DNA from: Georgenia sp. SYP-B2076
GTDB taxonomy: Bacteria; Actinomycetota; Actinomycetes; Actinomycetales; Actinomycetaceae
NCBI RefSeq assembly: GCF_003991205.1
Contig: NZ_RXOZ01000011.1
Coordinates: 588,745-652,744, forward strand
DNA: 64,000 nt
Direction: 5' to 3'
Below, piece by piece: positions 16,109 through 25,966 of this stretch. How positions within the stretch are numbered: the stretch's first letter is position 1; each line of letters starts with the position of its first letter. The position numbers and the translations under genes were made by a program. The notes below the pieces were generated by a model. It did no database searches. It was not told where the DNA came from and saw nothing but the letters and a program-made list of their open reading frames with translations.

Positions 16109-18651
16109 CCCCGAGGCGCGACGCCCTTCCCGGCACCCCGGACAGGGGCGCCACGGCCGGGACCGCGCAGGGCCACCTGCCCGCGCCCGGCAAGCGGCTG
16201 CCCGTGAGCACGTACCGGCTCCAGCTGGGCCCCGACCTGTCCTTCGCGCAGGCCGAGGCCGCCGTGCCCTACCTGGCTGCGCTCGGCGTCACGGACCTGT
16301 ACCTCTCCCCCGTCCTGCAGGCCGCCCCGGGCTCGACCCACGGCTACGACGTCGTCGACCACACCCGCATCAGCGACGTGATGGGCGGACGGGCCGGGCT
16401 GGAGTCCCTCGCCGCGGCCGCGCACGCCCGTGGGATGGGCGTCGTGGTCGACGTCGTGCCCAACCACATGGCGGTGCCGACGCCGGCCTGGCACAACCGG
16501 GCGCTGTGGTCCGTGCTCTCCGGCGGGGCCGACTCCCCCTACGCCCGCTGGTTCGACATCGACCTGGAGGCGGGCGACGGCATCCTCATGCCCGTCCTCG
16601 GTGCCCGCATCGGTGACGTGCTCGCCTCCGGCGACCTGGCCGTCGACCACGTGGTGATCCCCACCGAGCCCGACGCGGGCGAGCAGGCGGTGCTGCGCTA
16701 CTACGACCACGTCTTCCCCATCCGCCCGGAGACGGAGCACCTGCCCCTGACGGAGCTGGTGGAGCGCCAGCACTACCGCCTGGCCTACTGGCGCGTCGCG
16801 GACGAGGAGCTGAACTACCGCCGCTTCTTCGACGTCGGCACCCTCGCCGCGGTGCGGGTGGAGGACCCGGAGGTCTTCGACGCCACCCACGCCCTGCTCC
16901 TGGAGCTGCACGCGCAGGGCGTCATCGACGGCTTCCGCATCGACCACCCCGACGGCCTCGCGGACCCGCGGGGGTACCTGCGCCGCCTGCACGAGGCCAC
17001 CGGCGGCGCCTGGGTCGTCGCCGAGAAGATCCTCGAGGCCGACGAGGAGCTCCCCGCCGACTGGCCCGTGGCCGGGACCACCGGCTACGACGCCGCCTGG
17101 CGGCTGCACGCCCTGCAGGTGGACCCGGCCGGCGCGGTGCCCCTGGCGGCGCTCATGCAGGAGATCACGGGCGAGAGCGCGAGCCTGCCCGCCGTCGTGG
17201 AGGAGGCCAAGCGCCAGATCGTGCGCACCTCGCTGTACGCGGAGGTGCACCGGGTCGCGACGCTGCTGGCCGAGATCTGCCACGCCGACGTGCGCCTGCG
17301 GGACCACACCTTCCTCTCCCTCCAGGACTGCGTCGTCGAGCTGGTGGTGGCCTTCGACCGCTACCGCGCCTACGTCGTGCCGGGCGAGCCCGCCCCGCCG
17401 ACCAGCGAGCGCGTGCTGCGCGAGGCCGCGGAGGCCGCCCGCCCCCACCTGGCGCCCGACCGGCACGACACGCTCGACGTCGTCGTCGAGCTCCTGCTCG
17501 GCGGGGAGGCGGGCAGCGCCGGGCGCACCCACGAGGCCCGGCGGGCAGAGCTCATGGTCCGCTTCCCGCAGGTGTGCGGGGCCGTGATGGCCAAGGGGGT
17601 CGAGGACACCGCCTTCTACCGCTGGACGCACCTGCAGAGCCTGTGCGAGGTCGGCGGCGACCCGGCCCGCTTCGGCATCGACCCGGACGAGCTGCACGGG
17701 TGGGCCGCGCGCACCGGCGCGGCGTGGCCCGCGACCATGACCGCCGGCACGACCCACGACACGAAGCGCGGCGAGGACGTCCGCGCCCGCATCGGCGTCC
17801 TGTCCGAGCACGCGGCGGCGTGGGCGGCGATGGTCACGGCGCTGCGTGAGGAGACCGCGGACCTGCGCCCCTCGGACCTGGACGGGCGTGCCGAGAACCT
17901 CCTGTGGCAGACGCTGGTGGGCACCTGGACCGCCGCGGGGCCCATCAGCGACGAGCGGCTCCAGGCCTACCTCGTCAAGGCCGCCCGCGAGCAGAAGTCC
18001 TGGACCAGCTGGACGGCCCCGGACCTGGCCCGGGAGGAGGCGTTCGGGGCGTACGCCACCGCGCTGCTCTCGCACCCGGCCGTCGTCGCCGCCTTCGCCA
18101 GCTGGGTGCAGCGGGCCGAGCCCGCCGTGCGCGGCGCGGTGCTGAGCACCAAGCTCCTGCAGCTGACTGTGCTCGGCGTCGCGGACGTCTACCAGGGCAC
18201 GGAGATCACCCAGACCTGGCTCGTGGACCCCGACAACCGCCGCCCGGTGGACTTCGGCGCCCTCGCGGCGCGGCTCGCGGCGCTGGACGCCGGCGCGCAG
18301 CCGGGCTCGGTCGACGACGAGAAGCTCCGCCTCACCGCGGCCGCGCTGCGGCTCCGGCGGGCGCACCCCGCGGCGTTCGTCGGCCCGGAGGCGGGCTACC
18401 AGCCGCTGCCGACGACGACCGGGCACGCTGTCGCCCTGGCCCGGACCGACTCCGGCGGCGCGCGGGTCGTCGCCGTGGTCACGCGCCTGGCGGCCACGAC
18501 CAGCTCCGTCCACGGACTGCCGGATGCCACCGTGGTGCTCCCCGAGGGGAGCTGGCGTGACGTCCTCACCGGCGCGTCGGTGCCGGGCGGGGTGTGCCGC
18601 CTGGACGACCTGCTCGCCACCTCCCCGGTGGCGCTGCTCGAGAGGATCTGA
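16105..18651 (+). CDS. treY: Maltooligosyltrehalose synthase
   Basis: 848 residues from GTG 16105, which overlaps the glgX stop by four bases (GTGA). TreY converts the reducing end of a maltodextrin to an alpha-1,1 linkage. Visible signatures are VSTYRLQLGPDLSFAQA, YLSPVLQAAPGSTHGYDVV, DVVPNHM (116-122), the nucleophile region GFRIDHPDGLADP (from about 276), the Glu in VVAEKIL (about 306), MAKGVEDTAFYR and VADVYQGTEI. The longer frame upstream of 16105 is an overlap with glgX and is not coding. The product acts with TreZ in the cytoplasm to make trehalose from glycogen. Confidence 0.95.
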   Translation: MTPRRDALPGTPDRGATAGTAQGHLPAPGKRLPVSTYRLQLGPDLSFAQAEAAVPYLAALGVTDLYLSPVLQAAPGSTHGYDVVDHTRISDVMGGRAGLESLAAAAHARGMGVVVDVVPNHMAVPTPAWHNRALWSVLSGGADSPYARWFDIDLEAGDGILMPVLGARIGDVLASGDLAVDHVVIPTEPDAGEQAVLRYYDHVFPIRPETEHLPLTELVERQHYRLAYWRVADEELNYRRFFDVGTLAAVRVEDPEVFDATHALLLELHAQGVIDGFRIDHPDGLADPRGYLRRLHEATGGAWVVAEKILEADEELPADWPVAGTTGYDAAWRLHALQVDPAGAVPLAALMQEITGESASLPAVVEEAKRQIVRTSLYAEVHRVATLLAEICHADVRLRDHTFLSLQDCVVELVVAFDRYRAYVVPGEPAPPTSERVLREAAEAARPHLAPDRHDTLDVVVELLLGGEAGSAGRTHEARRAELMVRFPQVCGAVMAKGVEDTAFYRWTHLQSLCEVGGDPARFGIDPDELHGWAARTGAAWPATMTAGTTHDTKRGEDVRARIGVLSEHAAAWAAMVTALREETADLRPSDLDGRAENLLWQTLVGTWTAAGPISDERLQAYLVKAAREQKSWTSWTAPDLAREEAFGAYATALLSHPAVVAAFASWVQRAEPAVRGAVLSTKLLQLTVLGVADVYQGTEITQTWLVDPDNRRPVDFGALAARLAALDAGAQPGSVDDEKLRLTAAALRLRRAHPAAFVGPEAGYQPLPTTTGHAVALARTDSGGARVVAVVTRLAATTSSVHGLPDATVVLPEGSWRDVLTGASVPGGVCRLDDLLATSPVALLERI

Positions 18652-20483
18652 TGGACGCCGAGGACCTTCCGCAGGCCGCGCCGCGCGCCGACCTGGCCGC
18701 CCGGGGCGGCGTGGGCGACGGCGGCGCCCCGGTGCGGGTGTGGGCGCCGACCGCTCGCTCGGTCGAGCTCGTCGCCGTCGGCGCGCGGGAGCCGATGCGC
18801 GCCCGGCCCGGCGGGTGGTGGGACTCGGCCGCGGCCCTGGCGCCGGGCACCGACTACGCGTTCTCGCTCGACGGGGGGCCGGACCTGCCGGACCCCCGCA
18901 GCCCCTGGCAGCCCCACGGCGTGCACGGGCCCTCGCGGACCTTCGACACCGGGGCGCACGCGTGGGCCGACGACGGCTGGGCCGGGCGCTCCAGCCTGGG
19001 CGCCGTCATCTACGAGCTCCACGTGGGCACGTTCACGCCCGCGGGCACGCTCGACGCCGCCGCGGAACGGCTCGACCACCTCGCCCAGCTGGGCGTGGAC
19101 ATGGTCGAGCTCATGCCCGTCGCCGCGTTCCCGGGGTCCGCGGGATGGGGCTACGACGGCGTCGCGCTCTACGCCGTCCACGAGGCGTACGGAGGCCCGG
19201 CGGCCCTGCAGCGCTTCGTCGACGCCGCGCACGCCCGGCGCATCGCCGTCTGCCTCGACGTCGTGTACAACCATCTCGGCCCGTCCGGCAACTACCTCGG
19301 CGCCTACGGCCCCTACTTCACCGACCGCCACCACACGCCCTGGGGCGCCGCCGTCAACCTCGACGGGGATGACGCGGGCGAGGTCCGGGCCTTCGTGGTC
19401 GAGAACGCGCTGCGGTGGCTGCGCGACTTCCACACCGACGCGCTGCGCCTCGACGCGGCCCACGCCCTCAAGGACGACTCCGTGCGTCACCTGCTCGCCG
19501 AGCTCGCGGACGCCGTCGCCGCCCTGGAGGCCCAGGTGGGCCGGCCCCTGTCCCTCATCGCCGAGTCCGACCTCAACGACGCCCGGATGGTGACGCCCAC
19601 CACCGCCGGCGGCCTGGGCATGACGGCGCAGTGGGACGACGACGTCCACCACGCGCTGCACGCCCTGCTGACCGGGGAGCGTCACGGCTACTACGTCGAC
19701 TTCGGCGCCCCGGCCACCCTCGCCAAGGCGCTCACGGGCGTCTTCGTCCACGACGGCACGTTCTCGACCTTCCGCGGGAAGGACTGGGGCGCCCCGGTGC
19801 CCGCGGAGGTCGACGCCCGCCGCTTCGTCGTCTTCTCCCAGGACCACGACCAGGTGGGCAACCGCGCGCTGGGCGACCGGCCCAGCAGGGTGCTCGGGCC
19901 CGGCCGGCTCGCCGTCAGCGCCGCGATCGTCCTGCTCGGCCCGTACACCCCGATGCTGTTCATGGGCGAGGAGTGGGGCGCGACCACCCCGTTCCAGTAC
20001 TTCACCGACCACGGCGAGCCCGAGCTCGCCGAGGCGGTGCGCAAGGGCCGCGCCGAGGAGTTCGGCACGCACGGGTGGGCGGACCTCTACGGCGGCGAGA
20101 TCGAGGTGCCGGACCCGCAGTCGCCGCAGACGGTGGCCGCCTCGCGGCTCGACTGGGACGAGCGGGACCGGCCGGAGCACGCGCGCCTGTTGCGCTTCTA
20201 CCGCGACCTCATCGCGCTCCGCCGCGCCGAGCCCGACCTCTCCTCGGGCGAGCGCGCCGCGACGACCGTGACGGTGGCGGGTGACGGCGGCTGGCTCGTC
20301 ATGCACCGCGGCGTCATGGACGTCGTCGTCGCCCTCGCCGACGGGGCCACCACCGTGCCGCTGCCCACCGGGGACGCCGGCGCGCCGGAGGTGGTCCTGG
20401 CCTGGGGCGAGACCCGGCTGGCGGACGACGGCACGGCGCTCACCGCGCAGGGCCCGGGCGTGGCGGTGCTGCGCAACGCCTGA
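18651..20483 (+). CDS. treZ: Maltooligosyltrehalose trehalohydrolase
   Basis: 610 residues from ATG 18651, joined to the treY stop as TGATG. TreZ cuts free trehalose from maltooligosyltrehalose. It has an N-terminal beta domain (VRVWAPTARSVELVAVG), YELHVGTFTPAGT, DVVYNHLGPSGNYL (about 202-215), the nucleophile in ALRLDAAHAL (about 266), the acid in IAESDLND (about 303) and FSQDHDQVGNR. It ends the glgX-treY-treZ operon, and its stop is only 18 bases from the convergent jetC stop. Confidence 0.95.
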   Translation: MDAEDLPQAAPRADLAARGGVGDGGAPVRVWAPTARSVELVAVGAREPMRARPGGWWDSAAALAPGTDYAFSLDGGPDLPDPRSPWQPHGVHGPSRTFDTGAHAWADDGWAGRSSLGAVIYELHVGTFTPAGTLDAAAERLDHLAQLGVDMVELMPVAAFPGSAGWGYDGVALYAVHEAYGGPAALQRFVDAAHARRIAVCLDVVYNHLGPSGNYLGAYGPYFTDRHHTPWGAAVNLDGDDAGEVRAFVVENALRWLRDFHTDALRLDAAHALKDDSVRHLLAELADAVAALEAQVGRPLSLIAESDLNDARMVTPTTAGGLGMTAQWDDDVHHALHALLTGERHGYYVDFGAPATLAKALTGVFVHDGTFSTFRGKDWGAPVPAEVDARRFVVFSQDHDQVGNRALGDRPSRVLGPGRLAVSAAIVLLGPYTPMLFMGEEWGATTPFQYFTDHGEPELAEAVRKGRAEEFGTHGWADLYGGEIEVPDPQSPQTVAASRLDWDERDRPEHARLLRFYRDLIALRRAEPDLSSGERAATTVTVAGDGGWLVMHRGVMDVVVALADGATTVPLPTGDAGAPEVVLAWGETRLADDGTALTAQGPGVAVLRNA

Positions 20484-20501
20484 CGCGTGCGGGCGGCACG
20501 G

Positions 20502-23500
20502 TCAGATCGCGAGGTGCCGGGTGCGGCCGTCCCAGTGCGTGTGGACGGCTACGGCGGGAGTGCCCTCGGCGCGCAGGATCTCGTACTCGTCCGCGCACGG
20601 CACCTGCGGGTAGGTCACCCAGAGGTTGTGCGCGGTCATGCAGAAGTCGAGGTCGAGGCGCACGAGCAGGCCCATGAGCTCGCCGATGGTGGGGTCGTCG
20701 ACCTTGGCGAAGGCGTCGTCGAGGAGGACCAGGCGCAGCGCCGTGTCGCCCAGGCCCGACAGGTAGGCGTCCGCCGCGGCAAAGAGGGTGACGTAGGAGA
20801 CGAACCGCGTCTCGCCCTGGGACAGCTTGGCCCGCCCGCGCAGCTCTCGCCGGTCGTGCGGTCCGGGGCCGAGGATGGTCACCCGCATGTGGTGCCACGC
20901 GCGGTAGTCCAGGGCGTTCTTGAGGTGCTGGGCGTACCCGGCGGTCTCGTCCAGCGCGAACTGCTCCTCGACCTGCTCGCGCAGCAGCGTGATGAGCTCG
21001 TCGGTGCGCTCCCCCGGCCGCACGGCCGACGCCGCCTGCACGAGCTCCTTGATGCGGTGGACCCGGCTGCCCTCGGGCGCGTCGAGCACCCAGGCGAGGC
21101 GCACCCCGATGCCGTGGGACGTGCTGATGCTGCGCAGGCTGTCGTTCATGGCGGCCACGAGGTGATCGGACTGCGCCAGGCGCCGGCGCAGCTCCTCGCC
21201 CACGCCGCCGACGACGAAGTTGGTGAACACCTCGTGCTCGCGGCTCGTCAGGGCCTCGCGGGCCCGCTCGACGCGCGCGCGCAGGTCCGCGGCGGCCTCG
21301 GCCACGGGGCTGCGGCCGGTGGTGTCGACGAGCTCGACGAGGTGGAGGTCCTCGGCGACGGTGTGCACGACGTCGAAGCCGCCCTGCAGCTCCGCCTCGA
21401 GCTTCTGCTGGGCGCGCATGAGCACGTTGAGGTCGGCGCTCCCCGCCCCGGCGACGGCGCCGCGCACCGCACCGGCCGCGGCGCGGACGAGCTCGGGCGT
21501 GACCGCCTGGCCGGTGGTGCCGGCCGGCAGCAGGTCGAGGTCGGCGCGGCCGGTGGCGGCGGCGACCACCCCGGGCAGGGCGAGCTGCCGGCGCAGCCGC
21601 CCGAGCACACCGGTGAGATGCTCCCCCGCGGCGGCGGCGGCGGCCTCGGCGGTCTCGGCGTCGCGGCGGGCCACGGCCTCCTTCTCGCCGAGCTGCTGGG
21701 CGCCGCGCCGGGCATCCGCCAGCTCGCGCGCCACGCGCCGGTGCTCCTCCTCCGTCTCCGCGAGCCGGCGGTGGACCTCCCGCGCCTCCTGCCCGAGGCT
21801 CTCGGTCAGCGCCTCGACCTCGGCGGCCTCGCGGTGCCACTGCGCCCACGCCGCGTCGGCGCCCAGCTCGGCCTCGGCGCGCCGCACCCGGTGCCCGTCG
21901 AGCCTGGCGACCTCCTCGGCGTGCCGCGAACGGGCGCGGGCGAGCGTGGTGAGGGCGGACGCGGCGCCGCGGCACGCCCGCTGCGCGGCCTGGGCGGTGT
22001 CGCGCACCTCCTGCAGGCCGTCGGCGTCGAGGGGCAGCTCGTGCCGGTCGCACAGGGTGCGGTGGGTGGCTTCCTGCGCCTTCCAGGCGGCGCGCAGCTC
22101 GGCGGACCGCTCCGCGAGCCGGGCCGCCTCGGCACGGGTGCGGGCCGCCTGCCGGGCGGCCGCGACGGCAAGGGTGCGCGCCTGCGCGAGCGCCGCGGTC
22201 GTCGGCGCCGTCCGGACATGGCCGGTGAGGTCCGCGCGCGCGGCCACGAGCCGGTCGCGGGCCCCGGCCCGGTCGGCGGCGCGCTCGTCGAGGGCGGCCA
22301 GCTCGTCCTCGATGCGGGCGAGGCGGGCGGTGCGGGCCGCCGCCCGGGCCGCGGCGCCGATGTGCCGGGCCGTGTCCGCGGCGCGCCGGCCGCGGAGCGG
22401 CCCGTTGCCCCAGGAGCCGTCCACGTCCACCCACGTGGTGTGGCTGCCGGCGCCGAGGCCGATGCGGGCCAGGACGGCGCTGACGATGGCCGCCGGGACC
22501 GTGGCCGCGGGGTCGGGCACGAGCGCCGCCCGCAGCGGCTGCGGGGCGGGCGAGGACGCGGCGGTGAGCAGGGTCTGCCCGTCCTCGGCGACGAGCGCGC
22601 CGTCGACGCTCAGACCCGCGCCGAGGAGGCCGGCGGACAGCAGCGCCGCCTCGAGCCCGGCCCGGTCGGCCGCGCTGAGGCCGTCGGCGAAGTCCACGGC
22701 CCGCCACAGCGGCTGCGCGCCGCCGGTCAGCGCCCGGGCCCACGGCGCGGCGGGCGGCTCCGGGTCCTTCGCGGCGCGGAGCTCGCGCTGCTCGTCCGTC
22801 AGCGCGCGCCGGCGGGCGCCGTCGGCGTCCGCCTCGGCGTCCAGCGCGGCGCCCGTGCGGGCGAGCCGGTCGCGGGCCGCATCGGCGGCCTCGGCGGCGA
22901 CCCGGTCCAGCTCGTCGAGACGCGGGGCGCCGTCGCGGGCCCCGCTGATGTCGCCACCCAGCACGTCCACGTCGAAGAGGAGCGGGCCGACGGCGGTGGC
23001 CGCCCAGCCCACGTCGCCGAGGAGCTCGGCCGTGCGGGGCTGCGCGGTCCACGCGCGCCAGGCGGCGGCGAGCTCGCGGGCGGCGGCGTCGCGGTCCTGA
23101 CCGCGTTCGCCCGCGACCGTCTCGTCCGCGTCCCGGCGCTCCGCGGCCTCGCCGGCGGCGTCCTCGACGTGGTCGGCGGCCGTGCGGGCGCGGGCCAGCT
23201 CGACCGCGCCCTGGTGGCGGTTCCCGGCCTCGCCGGCCCGGGCCTGCGCGGCGGCGGCGACCTCGCCCGCCCGGGCGGCGGCCTCCTCGAGGTCCGTGGG
23301 CGTGACCATGAGCTGCTGGGCTGAGGGCCGCTCGTGCGCCGTCGGCTCATCCTCGAGGGAGACGCGCACGGGCTCGGCCGGCGCGGGCACCGGGACGAGG
23401 CGGGCCTCCACGGAGGCGGGCAGCGTCGTCGTCGCCAGGTGCGCCCCGCGTAGGCCGGCGCGGGCGTCGTCGAGCACGTGGGCCGCCTCGCGGGCGGCCT

Positions 23501-24710
23501 CGATGGCTTCCGTGCCGAGCTGGTCCGCCGCCGCGACCGCGTCGGCCTCGACCTGACGGGCGGCGCGCGCGGAGTCCAGCTCGCGCCGGGCGAGCTGGGC
23601 GAGCGTGCTGACGTGCCGGTTGCGTCCCGCCAGGTCCTGGCCGGCGCGGTAGGCGTCGGAGTCCTTGAGGCCGGCCGCGGTGGCGGCGAGCTCACCCTCC
23701 CGGGTCTCGAGCCCCTCCACCGTCGCCCGGGCCCCGGCGCTGCGGGCGGCGAGGTCGTCCCGGTCGGCGGCGGCGGCCTGGGCGGCCTCGGTGGCCTCCC
23801 GCCCGGCGTCGGCGGCGCGACCCGCGCGGTCGGCGGTGGCGCCCAGCTCGGTGGCCGCGTACCGGCTGTAGGTGCCGAGGAAGGCGGTGACGTGCTCGAG
23901 GGCCGCGGCGAGGCGGCGCTGGGACTCGCGGGACTCCGACAGGTCGTCGAGCCGGCCGCCCGCGTCGTTGAGGGTCTCCTCGGACAGCGGCGGCAGCGCG
24001 TCGGAGAGGATCCGCGGCAGGTTGCCCTCCTCGATCCGGTTGCCGACGTCGGGCGAGCGCAGCGTGCGGATGAGCTGCAGGAGCCCGTCGTAGCGCTCCC
24101 GCGCCCCGGGACCGGTCAGACCGAAGACGACGGAGCGGACCCGCTCGCGGTGCGTCTCCGGGTTCTCGGTGATGCGGTCGGCGCCGACCAGCTCCGTCAG
24201 CCGCTCGCGGGACATCGGCTGGCGGGCGACGTCGAGCAGCTCGAGCTCGTGGCCCACGCGCAGCGGGGTGGTGAAGTACCAGACCTTCGCCTCGCCCGAG
24301 CTCGCCGACCAGCGCACGAGCGCGCCGAGCGTGAGGTGCTCGCGGCCGGTCTCGCCGTCGCGGACGAGCTCCGCCCACAGGTACCCGAGCCGGTTGCCCT
24401 GCCCCTCCGCGCCGACCTTCATGAGCTCGTCGAGGCGGACCTTGCCGGAGCCGGTGGAGTCCATGCGGCGCCGGTCGGCGTCGAGGACGAACGGCAGGAG
24501 CATCTCGAGGGCGCGGCTCTTGCCCGAGCCGTTGGTGCCGCGCAGCACCATCCGGCCGCCGGAGAACTGGAAGGTCTCGGCCCAGTAGTGCCAGACGTTG
24601 ACGATGCCGGCCCGGTGCAGGCGCCACCGGTGCGGATGGTGCTTGACCTGGTCCTCGGCCGCGCCCGGAGCGCCCTCGGGCGTGGCGGTCGGCGTCGTGG
24701 TGGCACTCAT
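20502..24710 (-). CDS. jetC: Wadjet JetC: SMC-like ATPase, TIGR02680 family
   Basis: 1402 residues. The N-terminal ATPase half has Walker A GTNGSGKS (58-65). Long Ala/Glu/Arg-rich coiled coils with central hinge-like segments follow. The C-terminal half has the signature KLSQGE (about 1295) and Walker B LVLLDDAFAKVDD (about 1328), then a D-loop/H-switch region ending TAHNLW. All ATPase motifs look intact. TIGR02680 proteins belong to a four-gene neighbourhood described in actinobacteria, firmicutes and betaproteobacteria that was later named Wadjet, an SMC complex that recognises and cuts small circular DNA. ATG 24710 overlaps the jetB stop (ATGA). No JetD nuclease gene follows: treZ ends 18 bases away on the other strand. 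Confidence 0.88.
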   Translation of the reverse strand: MSATTTPTATPEGAPGAAEDQVKHHPHRWRLHRAGIVNVWHYWAETFQFSGGRMVLRGTNGSGKSRALEMLLPFVLDADRRRMDSTGSGKVRLDELMKVGAEGQGNRLGYLWAELVRDGETGREHLTLGALVRWSASSGEAKVWYFTTPLRVGHELELLDVARQPMSRERLTELVGADRITENPETHRERVRSVVFGLTGPGARERYDGLLQLIRTLRSPDVGNRIEEGNLPRILSDALPPLSEETLNDAGGRLDDLSESRESQRRLAAALEHVTAFLGTYSRYAATELGATADRAGRAADAGREATEAAQAAAADRDDLAARSAGARATVEGLETREGELAATAAGLKDSDAYRAGQDLAGRNRHVSTLAQLARRELDSARAARQVEADAVAAADQLGTEAIEAAREAAHVLDDARAGLRGAHLATTTLPASVEARLVPVPAPAEPVRVSLEDEPTAHERPSAQQLMVTPTDLEEAAARAGEVAAAAQARAGEAGNRHQGAVELARARTAADHVEDAAGEAAERRDADETVAGERGQDRDAAARELAAAWRAWTAQPRTAELLGDVGWAATAVGPLLFDVDVLGGDISGARDGAPRLDELDRVAAEAADAARDRLARTGAALDAEADADGARRRALTDEQRELRAAKDPEPPAAPWARALTGGAQPLWRAVDFADGLSAADRAGLEAALLSAGLLGAGLSVDGALVAEDGQTLLTAASSPAPQPLRAALVPDPAATVPAAIVSAVLARIGLGAGSHTTWVDVDGSWGNGPLRGRRAADTARHIGAAARAAARTARLARIEDELAALDERAADRAGARDRLVAARADLTGHVRTAPTTAALAQARTLAVAAARQAARTRAEAARLAERSAELRAAWKAQEATHRTLCDRHELPLDADGLQEVRDTAQAAQRACRGAASALTTLARARSRHAEEVARLDGHRVRRAEAELGADAAWAQWHREAAEVEALTESLGQEAREVHRRLAETEEEHRRVARELADARRGAQQLGEKEAVARRDAETAEAAAAAAGEHLTGVLGRLRRQLALPGVVAAATGRADLDLLPAGTTGQAVTPELVRAAAGAVRGAVAGAGSADLNVLMRAQQKLEAELQGGFDVVHTVAEDLHLVELVDTTGRSPVAEAAADLRARVERAREALTSREHEVFTNFVVGGVGEELRRRLAQSDHLVAAMNDSLRSISTSHGIGVRLAWVLDAPEGSRVHRIKELVQAASAVRPGERTDELITLLREQVEEQFALDETAGYAQHLKNALDYRAWHHMRVTILGPGPHDRRELRGRAKLSQGETRFVSYVTLFAAADAYLSGLGDTALRLVLLDDAFAKVDDPTIGELMGLLVRLDLDFCMTAHNLWVTYPQVPCADEYEILRAEGTPAVAVHTHWDGRTRHLAI

Positions 24711-25966
24711 GCGTCCTCCTGGAACGGGAACAGGCTCTGCTGCCCCGGGAGCACGGGCACGTCGGTCTCGCCCGCCACGGGTGGGGCGGGCGAGCGGCGG
24801 GCCACGCGCTGGGGCTCGGGCTGGTAGCGGGCGCAGGCGGGGTGGAGCACCAGGCCGGCGGGTGTGCGGCGCGCCAGGCTGAGGTCCTCCAGCCGGGCGA
24901 CGACCTCGGCCTGGAGGTACTCGGGATCGCTGGCGAACGCCTCGGCGAAGGTCGCGCCGTACTGCTCGACCAGCAGCTGCACGGCGTCGGAGACCGCCGC
25001 CCAGGGGGCGAGCAGGCCCGGCACGACCGTCCCGTCGACCTCGGCGGCGGCCCCGGGGCCGCCGTCGAGATCGTCGACGAGGGCGTTGACCAGGAGCAGG
25101 GCGACATGCGCGACGGTCCCCTGGCCGGGGAACGCGACGTCGGTGAGCTCGCCGTCGACGTCGTAGGCCAGGGCGCCCTCCTGGCGGACCTCCAGGGTCA
25201 GGCCGAAGCTCTCGGCCAGGGTGCGGCTGAGCTCCGCCCGCTCGCGGGACAGGACGTGCTGCTCGGCGTCCGTGAGGTCCTCGCGGCGCACGAGCGGGTT
25301 CTCCACGAGCTTGCGGCGCAGCGTGCGGCGGGGCTGCTCGGCGGGCGTGTCGCCGGTGCCGCGCACCAGGAGCTCCTCCGCGGTGGCGACCTCGCGCAGC
25401 GGCCGGGCGAGCACGTGGGTGAGCAGGGTCCGGTTGACGTCCAGCAGGGCCTCCTCCTGGCGGTCGCCCCAGGCGGTGACGGAACCGTCCGTCTCGGTGA
25501 GCACGCCCCAGTCGAGGAGCAGCGCGATGGCCTGCACGAGGTGACGCCGGTCGGAGAGCGAGTCGTCCATAGTGATGCCGGCGCCCGCGGCGTCGGCGCG
25601 GACCTGTCCGACCAGCGAGCCCAGGAGCACCTGGTCACCGCTGGTGGTCTCCAGCAGGCCCGCGCACACCAGCGCGAGGTAGGCGTAGGTGCGCGGCGCG
25701 AACGGCTGCCCCCCGCGGCGCTGGGCCGGCCGCGGCGGGGCGTCGGCGCTCGGGGCGTCCTTGACGAGCCGGGCGAAGGAGGCCTCGACCACCAGCGGGT
25801 AGCCGAGCACGGCGGGGAACATCTTCTTCAGCGCGGCGGCGTGCCGGCGGACGAGCGCGAGCTCCTCGCCGCGCCGGGCGCGGGTGAGGACCGGGTGGGA
25901 CAGCAGCGCCCGGGCGGCCTCCCGCCGCTCGGCCGCGTCGTGCTCGGCGGTGCCGTGGGGGGTCAC
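24707..25966 (-). CDS. jetB: Wadjet JetB: DUF2398 (TIGR02678) kite-like subunit
   Basis: 419 residues. The family pattern is seen in RREAARALLSHPVLT near the N-terminus, ALKKMFPAVLGYPLVVE, PRTYAYLALVCAGLLET and DRRHLVQAIALLLDWGVL, all helical or winged-helix elements of the kite-type subunit that joins kleisin and SMC. A C-terminal tail ends LPGQQSLFPFQED. GTG 25966 overlaps the jetA stop (GTGA) and its own stop overlaps jetC, so the three subunits are made in coupled fashion. Confidence 0.82.
   Translation of the reverse strand: MTPHGTAEHDAAERREAARALLSHPVLTRARRGEELALVRRHAAALKKMFPAVLGYPLVVEASFARLVKDAPSADAPPRPAQRRGGQPFAPRTYAYLALVCAGLLETTSGDQVLLGSLVGQVRADAAGAGITMDDSLSDRRHLVQAIALLLDWGVLTETDGSVTAWGDRQEEALLDVNRTLLTHVLARPLREVATAEELLVRGTGDTPAEQPRRTLRRKLVENPLVRREDLTDAEQHVLSRERAELSRTLAESFGLTLEVRQEGALAYDVDGELTDVAFPGQGTVAHVALLLVNALVDDLDGGPGAAAEVDGTVVPGLLAPWAAVSDAVQLLVEQYGATFAEAFASDPEYLQAEVVARLEDLSLARRTPAGLVLHPACARYQPEPQRVARRSPAPPVAGETDVPVLPGQQSLFPFQEDA

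Noticed and set aside
15826-18513. 895-codon frame antisense to treY, and similar long antisense frames such as 20440-23052 and 14624-15799
   Set aside because: These follow from very high GC content. They have no domains, and the opposite strand carries clear conserved enzymes.
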